Source: Hydnum rufescens UP504
Lineage: Eukaryota > Basidiomycota > Agaricomycetes > Cantharellales > Hydnaceae
Direction of reading: 5' to 3'
NCBI GenBank assembly: GCA_014904985.1
Contig: MU128960.1
Span: forward strand, 124,001 to 188,000
Length of the DNA stretch: 64,000 bases
This document shows, in pieces, positions 1 to 11,925 of this stretch. Each line of letters begins with the position of its first letter. The first letter of the stretch is position 1. The position numbers and the translations under genes are program-made. A model generated the notes under the pieces. That model was not told the DNA's origin, made no database searches, and saw nothing but the letters and a program-made list of their open reading frames with translations.

Positions 1-2
1 AA

Positions 3-1324
3 CGAGTAATAAGGGATCATGAGTCTGAGATAGGAGCGCTTGCATGGTCCTGGGACGGATCGACCCTGTTGAGTAGTGCTGATAGGACAGTCAAGATGTG
101 GAACGTCAAGGTGCGAAGCTGGGCAGTCTCCATGTTCATCGGATTTCTGATCTCGATTGCTGCTTTGGTTATGGGATTATACAGACTGGTGTGTGTATCA
201 AGGAAATCACGGATCATGGGCGTGTGGTCACATGCATCAAGTGGCTTCCTGACCAAGGCGGATTTGTGACAAGTGCAATGGACAGTAATATCTTTTTCTA
301 CGTGTGTAGTTGGTTTTCCCTGCTTGAATGATCTTTTATTTGTTTATTCAATATCCTGTTCCTTGCGATAGGATAATCTGGGCAGCCGGATAGATAGTCG
401 ATCTTTGCCAAAGGCTCCCCTTCGTGTGGTGGACTTTTCCATATCTCCCGATGGACAATATCTTGTTGCGGTTGGTCAACCAAACGAAGGTCAGGCCCAG
501 GGCCCGACACCATTATTCGATTTACCATTAGGGGTATATTCTACGCTTGGCGATGACCTGCGGTCTAAGCGGACACAGCTCGTAATATTCGACCTAGAGA
601 ACAAGACGACAAGAGCGTGAGCGTTTAATCATAGAAATTATTCATACTCCCACCCACTTTGGAGGATTTTGCTGAGGTGCTTCGACGTTCTAGTTCTCAG
701 ATTCGGATCGGAGATATGACGAGTGTCAAGATTTCACCAGACTCACGCTTTGCTTTAATTAACTATGCGCCCAATGTGTGCCCAAAAATATTTTTTTCGC
801 CACGCTATTTGAAAAGATTTACTGATAGGGGGCTTATTAAGGTTGTCTTCCTTTGGGACATGCAGACTTCACAGTTAGTGCGGCGTTTCCTCGGACACCA
901 ACATGAACAGCACGTCCTTCGAAGCTCTTTCGGGGGGGTGAATGATACCTGGGTAGTTTCTGGCGGCGAGGGTATGTTGGCTTCTTTCGCGATTAGCCCG
1001 CTATTAATATGGATAGCACCCCCTCCAGATCAACTGATATATGTGTGGCATCGGGATACGGCAGAAATATTGGAGACGTTGGATGGGCACAAACATGGAT
1101 CAGTGAACTCGGTGTCATGGAATCCTGTGGATGATGGGGTGTTTGCCTCATGTTCCGACGATGGGACAATACGAGTCTGGGAAGCGCCGACTTGGACGTC
1201 TACTGGGGATAGTATCGCTGATTCCAGTGCAAGCTCTCACTCCAGTGGCTTACATGCTAAAGCACTGTATGGCATAAGGACCAATGGCTCCAATGACCGC
1301 GCGGCTTCCCCAAATTGGCACTGA
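3..1324 (+). CDS. WD40 protein, WDR26/Gid7-like (5' end outside window)
   Basis: C-terminal part of a WD40 beta-propeller gene; the start lies left of the window. Exons at 3-110, 185-301 and 372-616 keep one frame; further exons lie between about 665 and 1324, with introns at roughly 771-840 and 974-1027. Visible repeats: SADRTVKMWNVK (end of one blade), SPDGQYLVAVG, VVFLWDMQTSQLVRRFLGH, then IYVWHRDTAEILETLDGH followed by SVNSVSWNP and SCSDDGTIRVWEAP, the last blade. The order and the W-H/VNSVSWNP/ASDDGTVRIW pattern fit WDR26 in animals and Gid7 in yeast, a subunit of the cytosolic GID/CTLH ubiquitin ligase complex (family knowledge). The tail after the last blade is short and Ser-rich and ends in SPNWH. 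It could be another WD40 protein, since the CTLH/LisH half is not in view; the WDR26 assignment rests on these blades only. Confidence 0.72.
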
Positions 1325-1809
1325 GCGATTCCTCCCCTGTTTTTCGTTACTACTACTGAACTTTTCTCTTGTTCATGCTGTATCATACCCGCATGCAATC
1401 ACGTCTTTCTTCCCACTAGCACCACCAGTATCACACCAACACCACCATACTATTGCCTATTACCAACCACCTCCCCCCTTTTGCCATCCCTTTTCATCAC
1501 CACCCCATTTTTCAACGAACCCCAACATGCTCATCCACGGTAACACCAATTTCTTAATTGTAAAGATAGAAGCCTTTGCTTGTACAACATTGCTATTATT
1601 TGAGCTTGGCGCTCTGACGCCTTGTGAACAGTCCTGAGTATGCCTGACCGAGGTGTTTTTTTGTGGGAAGCAACTTCGGAGACAATTATCAACACGCGGC
1701 GGAGAAATTGAATCTTTTGCACCATCTCGCCACCACTGACCCACCCTCCGCCCCCTCCCCATCCTAATTCGGCGTAGGGTGTACCAACTCTGGCGACGAC
1801 GACTTTTGT
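1325..1809. other. Intergenic, pyrimidine-rich promoter side of the kinase gene
   Basis: No supported gene. C/T-rich tracts (1440-1500, 1735-1765) typical of basidiomycete promoters precede the kinase start codon. A stop codon at 1765 closes the kinase frame upstream of the ATG at 1810. Confidence 0.5.
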
Positions 1810-4800
1810 ATGCAATACGACCCCGAACTGACTTTGATGAGGATGAGCCCTGGGCTTCGAATTGAGCACTCTTTCGACGACACTCTCAAAGGGCGCTTAC
1901 TGGACGTCTCCCCTCCAAGTTCCCGCATGTCTGGGCTCACTTCCGATTCCGAAAACGGGGCACCGCCAATGGACAAGGGAAAACGGCGGGAACTTCCTCC
2001 AATACCCGGCCCAGACTCCACTCGCGAGTCCCCCAACGACGATCACGACACGTCCAACTGGCAACAGGACCACGACCAGCTTCCACGTGAACCAGCGCCG
2101 AGCCCATCACCTAGGTCTGGCCATCGTGACAAGGCAAGATCAGCGTCGCACTTTGAGTTTTGTCCTTGTCTTTTGTTTGGCTTACATCGAGCGGCACTAC
2201 AGCCTCCTCCTCTGCAGATTTCAGTCACTCCTTCAGATTCCTCTGATCGAGAGCGCACGTCTTCCTCATCCGCTTCATCTTCTCTGGATCCATACTATTT
2301 TAGCATTCCTTCTCCCAGTGAACCAACCACTCTCATTCCCGCCCTTCCTGATGCTCCCAACGATACGCCTAGAACCCACCGCAGCTCTTCCTCGAAACGC
2401 TCCAGCATCCTAGATCCAATGACTCCTGCTCGAGACCCCGCCAGCATAGACCGAAGGGTGCTGGTTGGCGTTGGGGAGCTGGCGACTCCAAGGTGGGCCA
2501 CAGGTCCGCGAGATTGGCGAGGTGATTCAAGGCCGGAGTCCCCTGTCGACCCGGACCCCACGACTGGGGAGGATGCGAGCCTTCCGCGCAGGCCCAACGG
2601 CCTCGGCGGTCATCCCGACACGGATGATGAGCCAGTTGTACGTCCCTCCTTTTGTCTTCATGAGTCGTACAAGTGGGGTTGACCTTTTCTTTTCCGATCT
2701 CCATCAGCTACAGTATGGTACCCAGGCTATCTATACGCATCAACCTTCCATTTCAATGCAGCCACCCCCTAGAAGTTATCAGGCTGGTCGGCATCGTTTC
2801 TCAATTGCCGAAGAAAGTGGTGGCGAAGAGATTTTATACAAGCCCCCCGTCCCTCGAGAACGCTCGCATCGGATCTCCGAAACATCCTCCGTGGATACTC
2901 ACGTTTCCTACACTGGCTCCAACGACACGGTGACCGGCTCACCCGTACCCACTGATTCTTCACTTTCTTCGTCTGGCGCTGCCTTGGCGCCTCCATCCGC
3001 TTTTCATACGATCCCCAAAGCTAAGAAACGCACGTCCGAAGAATTCGAACGAGATCAATTTGGTGCTCTCATATCCAAAGTTAATGGCTCATCACTTTCT
3101 GTTCAATCAGATCGGGATAATGAACAGGATGAGCGTATCCCTCGCAAACACCGCAGCCTAGGCCTCGGCGCTCCGGTAAGTCACAAAGATAAGCCCAGGG
3201 ACCGGAGACGAACCGATAGTACGGGGCTGAGCATTTCTTCCGGAGGCGGAGCAGCCAAACCTTCTCGGCCCCATCATTCTCAGCAATCGTCTACCTCTTC
3301 TCAAGACGTTCGTCGAGTGTTCACCGACTTTCCCCAGCTTCCTCAGTCTTCGTCCTCGACCAACTTACTGCCTCAGCTGTTCCGTTCCCCTTCTGAAAGT
3401 CTGCCTGGACTAACGTCAGGAAGTGCTGAAACCAAGCAATCTATGCCCTCTCATCATTCGTCCCCGAGTGTCGCGCACTCCCTTTTGCGTGGCACTCAAG
3501 AGGGGTGGTCAGGGATGGACGATTCATCTACTACTGAAGCGTTGCGGAAACTGGATGGGATACACGGGCGAGCATTACGTGCTCGCTCATCTATTGGTAG
3601 TGGCGGGCTAGCATCTGCTGGCAGCCGTACTAACAGTCGCCCTGGGACTCCTGGTACCAAAGGTGCAACTACTGGTTGGGACGGACGCGAGGCCCTTGTG
3701 AATGGCCGAGAAAAGTCTATTCAACCTAGCACACCTGACCCTGATTTATCTCAGGCATCCCAGACCTCCAATGGCGAAGTCTTTTCAGATACCGGGGACT
3801 ATGTCGTAGCTGGAGGAGAGGAATTTGGGGTTACGTCCCCAGTGCCGTCGAATGTCCCTGTTAAGCATTTTAACAAGGAGCCCCACACACCTGGGAGTGC
3901 ACGCTCGAGCTACGGCCTTAAACGCGGATCAACTTCGTCGACTAGTGTCACTACCGGCACTCCCACCACAACCGCGAGCTCGCGAGACTCTGTCACGCTG
4001 TCTACCACAACAAGCGCAACATCTGCCTCTGCTCTTTCACATCGGCATTCTGGAGGTAAATTGCGTCGTGGTAGCGCCGGTAGTGATATCTCAAGTGTGC
4101 ATTCGTCAGACTTCGCGAATCACAAGGACCGCGTCGCGGCTCTGGCCTCTGGTGAAGTCGCGGAAGACAGCGATACGGTTCGTATCCCTCCCGTACCACC
4201 ACTTCCCAAGGCGTATCAATCCCCTCAAGCCAATTCTTTCGCCATACCGCCTCTGCCAAGTCGCGGAGGGATCCCGTCTGGACCATCTACTCCCGCCGAT
4301 GATTTTGATCGTACCTTGGTTATCCCTTCAATCGACATGACTCCAGTCACGCCCCCGAAGGCCCAAGCCTCTCCAGGTCGAGGACTTTCGAAGAAATGGA
4401 GTTTCTCCAGTGCTCTTAACCTAAAAATGCCTTCATCTCCTTCCAGTAAAGATCATTCTACGAAATCACCCTTTCACCCCGGGCATCACGAGGTATGCGC
4501 GGCGGCCAGGGTCATGAAACGCGGCCCTCCGATACTTGGTCGATCATTGACTCCCCGTAGCCCCAGGCCCATCCCAAAATCGTTTGCACCCTTCCTCGTC
4601 CTCATCTTCATTCCACCCGATCCAGTCACATTCCAATTCCCCCCTCCCGACGTCCATCTCTCATAATCGAAGTCCCGAACGATCTGAACGACCCGCTCCA
4701 AGTCGGTCCGAGACGTCTTCCAGTGCCAGTACCCAGACAACCTCTCAGGCAGTCCCAGTAACCAGCCCCCCAGCAAAGAGCTTACCTAGTTCAAGACGCT

Positions 4801-7800
4801 TGACCCCCTCCAACATCCCATTCTTCCGGCGATCTTCCTCTTCGTCTATTCAAGTTTCGGCTACGACCGATTCACCTCCTTTGCCTCCTTTACCCCATCA
4901 CGCCCCTTCGGCTTCTATCTCCACTAACGCGTCCAAGTCGGCCTCCAATCATTCTTTGGACCTTGTTCCATCGCCCTCCCCTATCCAGCCGTCCGCGCAG
5001 GCAACAAGGAAGTCTTCCGTTTTAAGTTTGCTGAAGGGCTCCGCTTCCCGCAAGAGCATTATTTCTGAGAAGTCCGATGGTGGTAAAGCCAAGGAAAAGG
5101 AAGATAGCAGTAAAGAGAAGAGAGACGAGAAGGATCGTAGCGAGAGTCGGATCTCCATCCTGATGGGCAGGAAACGCGGCAAGGTAGTTTCCCCTCATTA
5201 TGTGATTTCTGGATGCTCCTTACCCCTTTGCGTAGACCCTATCAGCCGCAGAACCGAAAGCGCCAAAGCAGGTCCAATTACCCCCTATGTTGATGTCGGC
5301 ACTGCCATCTGCTACTGCTCATCGAGTCGCAACACTGAAGTCGAGAGATTCCGTTTCCTCAATGCCCCCGCCTGCATCCGTGCCCCGAGGTCGTCCCTCC
5401 ACCTCAGGTGTCGGTGTCACTCCTAGATCCCCTGGTGCTAAGACGTCCGATTCATCACTCCGCAGCACTCGACATAATTTGCCGCCTATCGCTGGCTCCC
5501 CCTCAGTAGGGACCCTTGGCCATGCTTCATCCTCCAGTCATCCCCCGTTATCTGGCGCATCCCGTACGTCGGCAGACACAAAGGAAACCCAACGAAGATC
5601 CCTCGTATTTCCAGTCGCACGTCGACCTTACACTCTCCTGCTTCGACAATGAAGCCATCGACTCTCTTGAGCACTCGTCGCGCCAGTCTTGTCATTAGTA
5701 ATAGCAATAACTTGGGCTCCTTCAGCGGTAAAAGTGAGTTGGATGTGCCTCCTTCCCCTCACGCGTCTTTCGTCTCCGACTTTGGAGTGCTCGAGCCGCG
5801 TGAGACTCCTACTCAGAAGGGTCATTTCTCTTCGACAACCAAGGAACGGACATCACTACGTTTGTCCCCTCAATCTCTGTCGCGCCCACCACGCCAGATC
5901 CAGCCTTCGTTGGGTTCTGTGAAGAAGACTAATCCAAGAGATTCGTCGATTACGAATCTTCGTAAATCCTCTGCGCCTTCCATTGCGTCTACTTCGTCAA
6001 TGCTGCCTAGTGATGCGCCGTCACTGTCGTCACGATTATCTGTCCTTTCCCCTTCTAAATCCCTCAAGCTTCTGAGCCCGAAGGTCACTCTTCCTGTGAC
6101 AAGGACTACTCCATCGATCTCCAATATTGTCGCTCCGTCGACCCCGGGTTCGAGCCGGCAGTCCCTGTCCACCCCTTCCCCTGCTCCAAGTTCCGCGGAT
6201 GATGATGAGGCGTTGGCTGATGAAGAGATGACCCAGTACATTAAGCGACAACAGGCGCGAAAATTAGCGAACGGTGTCAAGAAGGAAGAGTTAGATGAGA
6301 TGCTCCGCTTCCCTGAGCCTATTCCCCCTGTTTCACCCTCGTCTCCAGCTTGTGAGCCGATTCCTTCTTGACATGCGCTTGCTTTATGATTAACTACTGT
6401 TCTTGTAGCCGTTCTGCGCAGCTCCCAGGCAGCATATCTCTCTCCATTTCGAGAAGGAGAGATCTTGAAGTATCCGAAAGTTTATTGCGTTGGGGCACAC
6501 ACCGAGAAACACCAGGCAACCGTGGAGAATACGACGAGGAATCATGGCTATGATGATGAGCGTGACGATTACCTGGTGGTGAATCACGATCACCTCGCAT
6601 ACCGTTATGAGATCATCGACGTCCTTGGTAAGGGGTCCTTCGGACAGGTCCTCCACTGTCGAGACCATTGCACGGGACAGTCGGTTGCGATCAAGATCAT
6701 CCGTAACAGGAGGCGATTTCATCACCAGGCGCTGGTAGAGATCAAGATTTTAGACAATCTTCGTAAATGGGTAAGTCTCCTTATGGTGTTCAGGATCGTA
6801 CTCGTGCCGATGATTTCGCTCTAGGATCCGGAAGAGAAGCACCACGTTATCAAAATGGTAGAACATTTCTACTTCCGAGAGCATCTTTGCATTGTGATGG
6901 AGCTTCTCAGCATCAATTTGTACGAATTGATAAAAGCTAATGGCTTTGCTGGCTTCTCGACCGTTCTTATCCGGCGGTTCACGACTCAAATGTTGTCCTC
7001 TTTGGCACTGATGCGTCATCATCGAGTAGTGCATTGTGATCTCAAACCTGAAGTAAATTATCGCTCTTTTGGTGTTTGGTTTTACTGTACACTGAGCTCT
7101 TATTCCTCTTTAGAATGTGCTACTCCGACACCCTGCCAAGAGTGGGCTGAAGGTCATCGATTTCGGGAGTAGCTGCTTTGAACACGAGAAAGGTGAGCAC
7201 ATTTTTGATACACCTGGAAAATCAATGGATTTCTGAGTTCCTATTTGTAGTGTACACGTACATTCAAAGTCGATTCTACCGATCGCCTGAGGTCATCCTC
7301 GGGATGAACTATCACATGGCGATCGATATGTGGAGTTTGGGGTGTATTTTGGCAGAATTATACACTGGATATCCAATCTTCCCTGGCGAGAACGAGCAAG
7401 AGCAATTGTCGTGCATCATGGAGGTTCTCGGCGTCCCCGACAAGGACCTCATCTCGCGAAGTTCCCGCAAGAATCTTTTCTTTGGCAAGTATTGGATGCT
7501 ATGACATCATGTATGATCTCCTGACTCCTTTTTGACATGAATAGATCGAACTGGTGCTCCTCGACCGGTGGTCAATTCGCGTGGTCGTCGGCGCCGCCCA
7601 GGGACGAAGACACTCGAGCAAGTATTAAGATGTGATGAAGAACATTTTGTTGACTTTGTCGCTAAATGCCTTCATTGGGATCCCGAACGGCGCTTAAAGC
7701 CTCAGAATGCAATGCGGCACCCATTCATTGTCAACGGACGACGGGGGAAAGGGGCGAGTCCCTTACCATCCACCTCGCGTCCTTTGCTATCCTCGCGGAC

Positions 7801-8135
7801 GAAGACAACTACGGAGACGCCTAAGAAACCAACGATCGGTGCACCAACGCCCCTTACAGCTCGACTTTCTACGCACCGGAATGGTGCAGGGTCTTCAGTC
7901 CCCGCGACGCCGATTGGTACCCCAGGTCAAACGTTGGCCGCGTCTGCCTCTTCTACCAATCATCGCTCTACATACCGTGCGGTTCCCTCCTCGACCAACA
8001 TATCTTATCACCACCCTACACGCCCACTTGCTAACGCCTATGCGGTCAGGGTTCCCACTTTTACGCATTGCTATTTAGTTACTTACCGCCAATCCGTTTT
8101 ACTTTGCACAGACTGCATCAGCCAAGACCTCATGA
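1810..8135 (+). CDS. DYRK-family protein kinase with long Ser-rich N-terminus (Pom1-like)
   Basis: Dual-specificity tyrosine-regulated kinase. The first about 1,450 residues (1810-6360, several exons) are low-complexity, rich in Ser/Pro/Thr, with SH3-like proline runs ([20 protein letters not shown]). The DYRK homology box ([19 protein letters not shown], about 6438-6500) precedes the catalytic domain (about 6606-7740): P-loop [14 protein letters not shown] lysine, HCDLKPEN catalytic loop, DFGSSC, activation loop [13 protein letters not shown] with the Y-x-Y pair used for self-phosphorylation, and [18 protein letters not shown] at the end. Introns in the kinase domain: 6771-6824, 7053-7113, 7193-7250 and 7485-7544. 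The last must be GC-AG (TTTG|GCAAGT), because only that joint gives the conserved FFDRTGAP. A final intron 8045-8111 leads to a stop at 8135. The start at 1810 is the first ATG after an in-frame stop. Fungal relatives (Pom1, Yak1 relatives) control cell polarity, size and growth; the Ser-rich N-terminus fits a Pom1-like role, by inference. Confidence 0.88.
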
Positions 8136-9093
8136 TCGGCAATTGTATTGGCGCGAAGTCTGAACCACGTCGCCGGCCCTCTGGCCTTGCAGTGGTCGTC
8201 GCCTTTTCAAGCAACCTAAAAGCCCGGGCTAACGCCTTGCGACATAGCAAAGACTTACAATGTAGAGAGATGGGCCGTTGGAGACTATACCTTAGTGATA
8301 CGCACCGCGTATCGCCCACTAAAATTTTTGCTGTCGTCGCTTCTCTGCATATTTGTTCTCGGTCGAATCATCTCCCTTTATCCCGCTGCCGTATCACCCC
8401 TCCCTTGCATATTGGTTCCTGTACATGCACATTCTTGTCCTCGGCGCCTTAGCTTTACTTTTCTGCTTCTTTATTGAGTACCCAACAACCCAAGGGCAGG
8501 CCTTTTTTTCTTTCTTAAAAAAGAAAACCGTTTCGCGTCTTTCCTTGACGTCTTTCTTTCCTTTCTCCTCTTCACTTACATGGGCTTTTTTGTATACAAC
8601 ATAATGGGATATCCCTGGCTCGATTCACGCACCGCCTCAACATCGTTTTTTTTTTTTTTTCTTGGGACGGGAAACATGTGATGGCCGTGTGGCGGGTGAG
8701 GGCCTAGATTCTAGGGATGTGCTGTGCTCCTTTGTGCAGTGAGTGATTGATTTGCTTGCGGCCAGTCCCTGCAGGGAGCGTGCAGCAGCAGCAGATGACC
8801 GTGCAACATTATGCAAATTCGCAAAGAGATCGTCATGGGATTCGTCGCGTAGGGTGGTGTTCATGAAAGGCCTGCAGGTGTCGTCACTATGAGAGAATAA
8901 AATAAGGTTCGGAGGGGGGGGAAGATTCGAGCGAAGCAGAATATAAAAGTTAGAAAGATACAGTAAGTAAGGATGATGGGCAGGCGATACAACAATAGTC
9001 GTTAGTGAGGATCACAGAGTTAAAGGAAGTGGTCATTAAATATGAAAGCAGACTCATGATAAATCTTAATATGTATGGGAATTAAACAAAGGC
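8136..9093. other. Convergent 3' intergenic region
   Basis: Lies between the 3' ends of the kinase (+) and the membrane-protein gene (-). It holds T-rich tracts near 8505-8525 and 8645-8660 and A/G-rich sequence around 8885-9060. Open frames here are shadows; I see no gene. Confidence 0.5.
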
Positions 9094-10559
9094 TCAGCTC
9101 AGGGACGGCGAAAAGGAGAAGCGGCTGCCCGAGGAGATACTCGGCTGGTCGAGAGATCCCGAATGCCGAATACAACGCTTAAGAACCAGGACGAGCGATG
9201 AGAGGCAGGCACAAGCTACTGCCGTGTTGTACCCATTACACCTATAGTGCGTTCCTACCATCATCAGGAAGTCCCGTAATATGCTGGACGGGGGCGAAGC
9301 ATAATGATAAAGGGTCGCGATACGCACCATCCTTGAAATTCGCCTGGAGGACATCGTGTATTGAGTATGGCGACGACAAAGGTGACTAACCACAGAAGAC
9401 AGATCAAAATGTCCACAGCGAGTTTAACCTTGAGCGCTTTTCGAGCTCGGAGCCATCCGGTTTCGAGTGCTATGATAATGAATGGCGAGGGGCGGGCGGC
9501 CCCCGACGGGTGGGAAGCGGAAGAGGGGGTGTCCGAATCAGGTTGAGAGTGGGAAGAGAATAAGCGGGGATCGACGATAATGTTAACGTTGACGGGTTGT
9601 TGCTGATGGCGGGTGCCTGTCTTCTTTTTGGATTTGTTTCCTTGCGCATGGGAGACGGAAGAGGAGAGGACGGCAGCCATATGGGAGTATGGATCCATGG
9701 AAGGGTCGGGTCGGTGTCGTCGACCACTATAGCAACACGGTCTGATAACGAACATGCATAACATGTAGAAGACCGTGGCCACAGATATTAGGTATAGAAG
9801 ATAGGTGGGCAGTTTCCCTGACGGTGGGGCAGGAGGATTTGGATGAATGGCCTTGATTTTCAGATTGACAAGGGTTTGGAGCGAGTGAGATATCAATCAC
9901 AAGAGGGGAAGAGAAGAATTGGGGATTACCAGGGTTACATACAACGAAGAGATCGAGGCACTGAGGGAAAGGAAGCCTTGGGCCCAGCGCGTAGCCTTGC
10001 GTTTACGTTTGCCTAGTATGAAAAGGTGTCCATTACTGTCTAGACCACCAAGATGGGTGGTGCGTTCACCCTCGTTTCTGGTACCAGAGGGAGCCCCAAA
10101 TTCTTCTTCGAGCATACGTATTCTTTCCTCCTTGACGGCGAGTGGCAATTGTGGCTGAAAATGAATGGGACCCAAAGGGGCATTCCAAGGGAGGAAAATC
10201 TTGGGCTCCGAGTCATCGTAGGCATCATGCGAATAATGAGGGGATGTGGAGGCAGCAACGGCTTTGGGGTGGATCAGGTCTTGGGTGAAGGACCGGGTGG
10301 CCGAAAAACTAGAGGGAGGCCGGGAGAACCATCCTCGGGAAATTTAGGGAAATGACGGGTAGGATCTTCGGCAGGAGGAGAAGAGAACCCCGAGAAGAGG
10401 GGTGGTACGAGGTGGTGGTCGTGGACTCTGTGGATAACTCTGGAACGAAGGTGGTTGACTCAGGGGTCGAAATTGTAGGGAATCGTGGTCATAGTGGTCG
10501 TGAGTGCGATCGTGGGTGTAGGGGTCATCAGCTCGAAGTCTTTGGGCGTATTCTTCCAT
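9094..10559 (-). CDS. Uncharacterised four-TM membrane protein
   Basis: Starts at the ATG on the minus strand at 10559 (MEEYAQRLRADDPYTHDRTH). The hydrophilic N-terminus is rich in His/Asp/Pro/Ser. Four hydrophobic segments follow: about 10010-9940 (TRWAQGFLSLSASISSLYV), 9810-9740 (LPTYLLYLISVATVFYML, ending IRPCC), 9460-9370 (AVDILICLLWLVTFVVAIL) and near 9240-9190 (TAVACACLSSLVLVLK). Loops between TM2 and TM3 are Ser/Gln-rich. Introns: one joins VTLV to AIHPNPPAPPSGKLP near 9930-9860, and one near 9340-9290 joins PPGEFQG to CILRDFLMM. The region 10440-10250 changes frame twice and was not fully resolved. I do not recognise the family; the CC after TM2 could be palmitoylated (inference). Confidence 0.6.
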
Positions 10560-11243
10560 GTCGAGAGTTTCGATGGGTCTGGGTTGGGATGTTCGGCTTG
10601 AGCGTCTGGGAATCGGTGAGGGACAGATACGGGGAACGAGTTGCCATCAGCAGACCAAGGCCTCGGACGAGTCGCTACGCCGTGTTGGACGCCCCTATCA
10701 GCCCAAGGCATTTCCTTGGTTTACCCCCCGCAGTGTATCCAAGGCAGATAGGGTCACACGGTGCGGCAGTTTGCGCGAATATCCATATATGTACTAAATC
10801 CACACGAGGCTCCAAGACGATTGGGATCAATCAGGGATCACCGAAATATTTGGTAACTAAACGAGATTCACGATACCATGTGCCTGGAACCGTGAGCGCA
10901 GTTGTCGCGCGAAGCGCTCACTCATGTCGCGTTCAGCAACGGGGGTTGTCCTGCCACTGACAAAGCAAGTGTATACGTATATACCCAATTGGAAGGGCTA
11001 TCTTTTTCTTTTCTGTTGGGAGGTCTTTATGTATAGTTTATGCTCCCCGTTGACAGCTCATGAAATTAGAGTACTGAACCGCGGATTTCTGCAGTGAAAG
11101 TGACAGCTAATATACGATGGAGGTGGGTCTGAGTAAGAATTGGGAAATGCTGTAATATTGCAACCGAATAAAAAGGCTACCTAACTCTCATTTCCGCTTA
11201 GGCCCCCACCTCACCCTCCCTTTCCTTCACTATCCTCTCCGTC
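10560..11243. other. Divergent promoter region
   Basis: Shared upstream region of the membrane-protein gene (-) and the small gene at 11244 (+). AT-rich stretches occur at 10960-11010, and a CT-rich tract sits directly before the ATG at 11244. No gene is supported. Confidence 0.45.
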
Positions 11244-11925
11244 ATGCCTCCAGTGGTTCCTCATCGTCGCATCGCGTCCAGTCCCGCGCAGGTCGTGCGT
11301 CCCTCACCTTACCCATCTCCCGCGGAGGCTATCCGCAAGGTGCGTCGCGGCCAGGACAGCACTAGAGCGCACGGTCGCCAGGTCCTCGCCGAGATCGACT
11401 GGTGGACAATCATGGCTGGCCAACTTCCTTGCGATTCGCGTGATGGCTCAGACAGCGATGCTTCCTCTCTCTATACTAGAGAGTCTTTGGACGAGGATCT
11501 CGTAGAGCGCAGTGGCTTTGCAATGGACGTTGATGGTGTATGTCTCTGTCCATCTATGAAGCGTTCTGCGACGCCTTCCTCATCGTCCTTGGTTGGTTCC
11601 TCCCTCTCTGGAGCGTGTGACCACAAACTTACCACCGGTACATACGCAGAGTACAGTATCCCGGTCGTCGCGGTCAACGTCGGAACGAGTCTCCTCCGTC
11701 TCGTCAGGCAGATCTACGCCGCCCCCGTCCCGGGCGACGCCCGCGTCATCTGGTCGAACCAACATCTCTCCCATCCAACAGTCCAATGTTGGCGACGGTC
11801 GAGCATCCTCACGCGTAGGCATACACCGCTCTCACTCCTTTGGTGGTTTCACCTCACCCCGCATCGTGCGGGCGCAGCCAGTATCCGCTGCCCAACCACG
11901 GCTAATCTCACGGCGACGACTATAA
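11244..11925 (+). CDS. Small disordered hypothetical protein
   Basis: Two exons, 11244-11537 and 11614-11925, joined by a 76-nt intron (GTATGT...CTGGAG); the splice keeps frame from DVDG into RVTTNLPP. The product is about 200 residues. The N-terminus is basic (MPPVVPHRRIASSPAQVV), and there is one folded-looking motif, VLAEIDWWTIMAGQ, around residue 48, then an acidic-Ser stretch (DGSDSDASSLYTRESLDEDL). Exon 2 is almost entirely Ser/Thr/Arg/Pro and ends RLISRRRL. No signal peptide or TM segment. The E-I-D-W-W motif next to a disordered tail suggests a small regulatory or adaptor protein, but I do not recognise the family. Confidence 0.6.
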
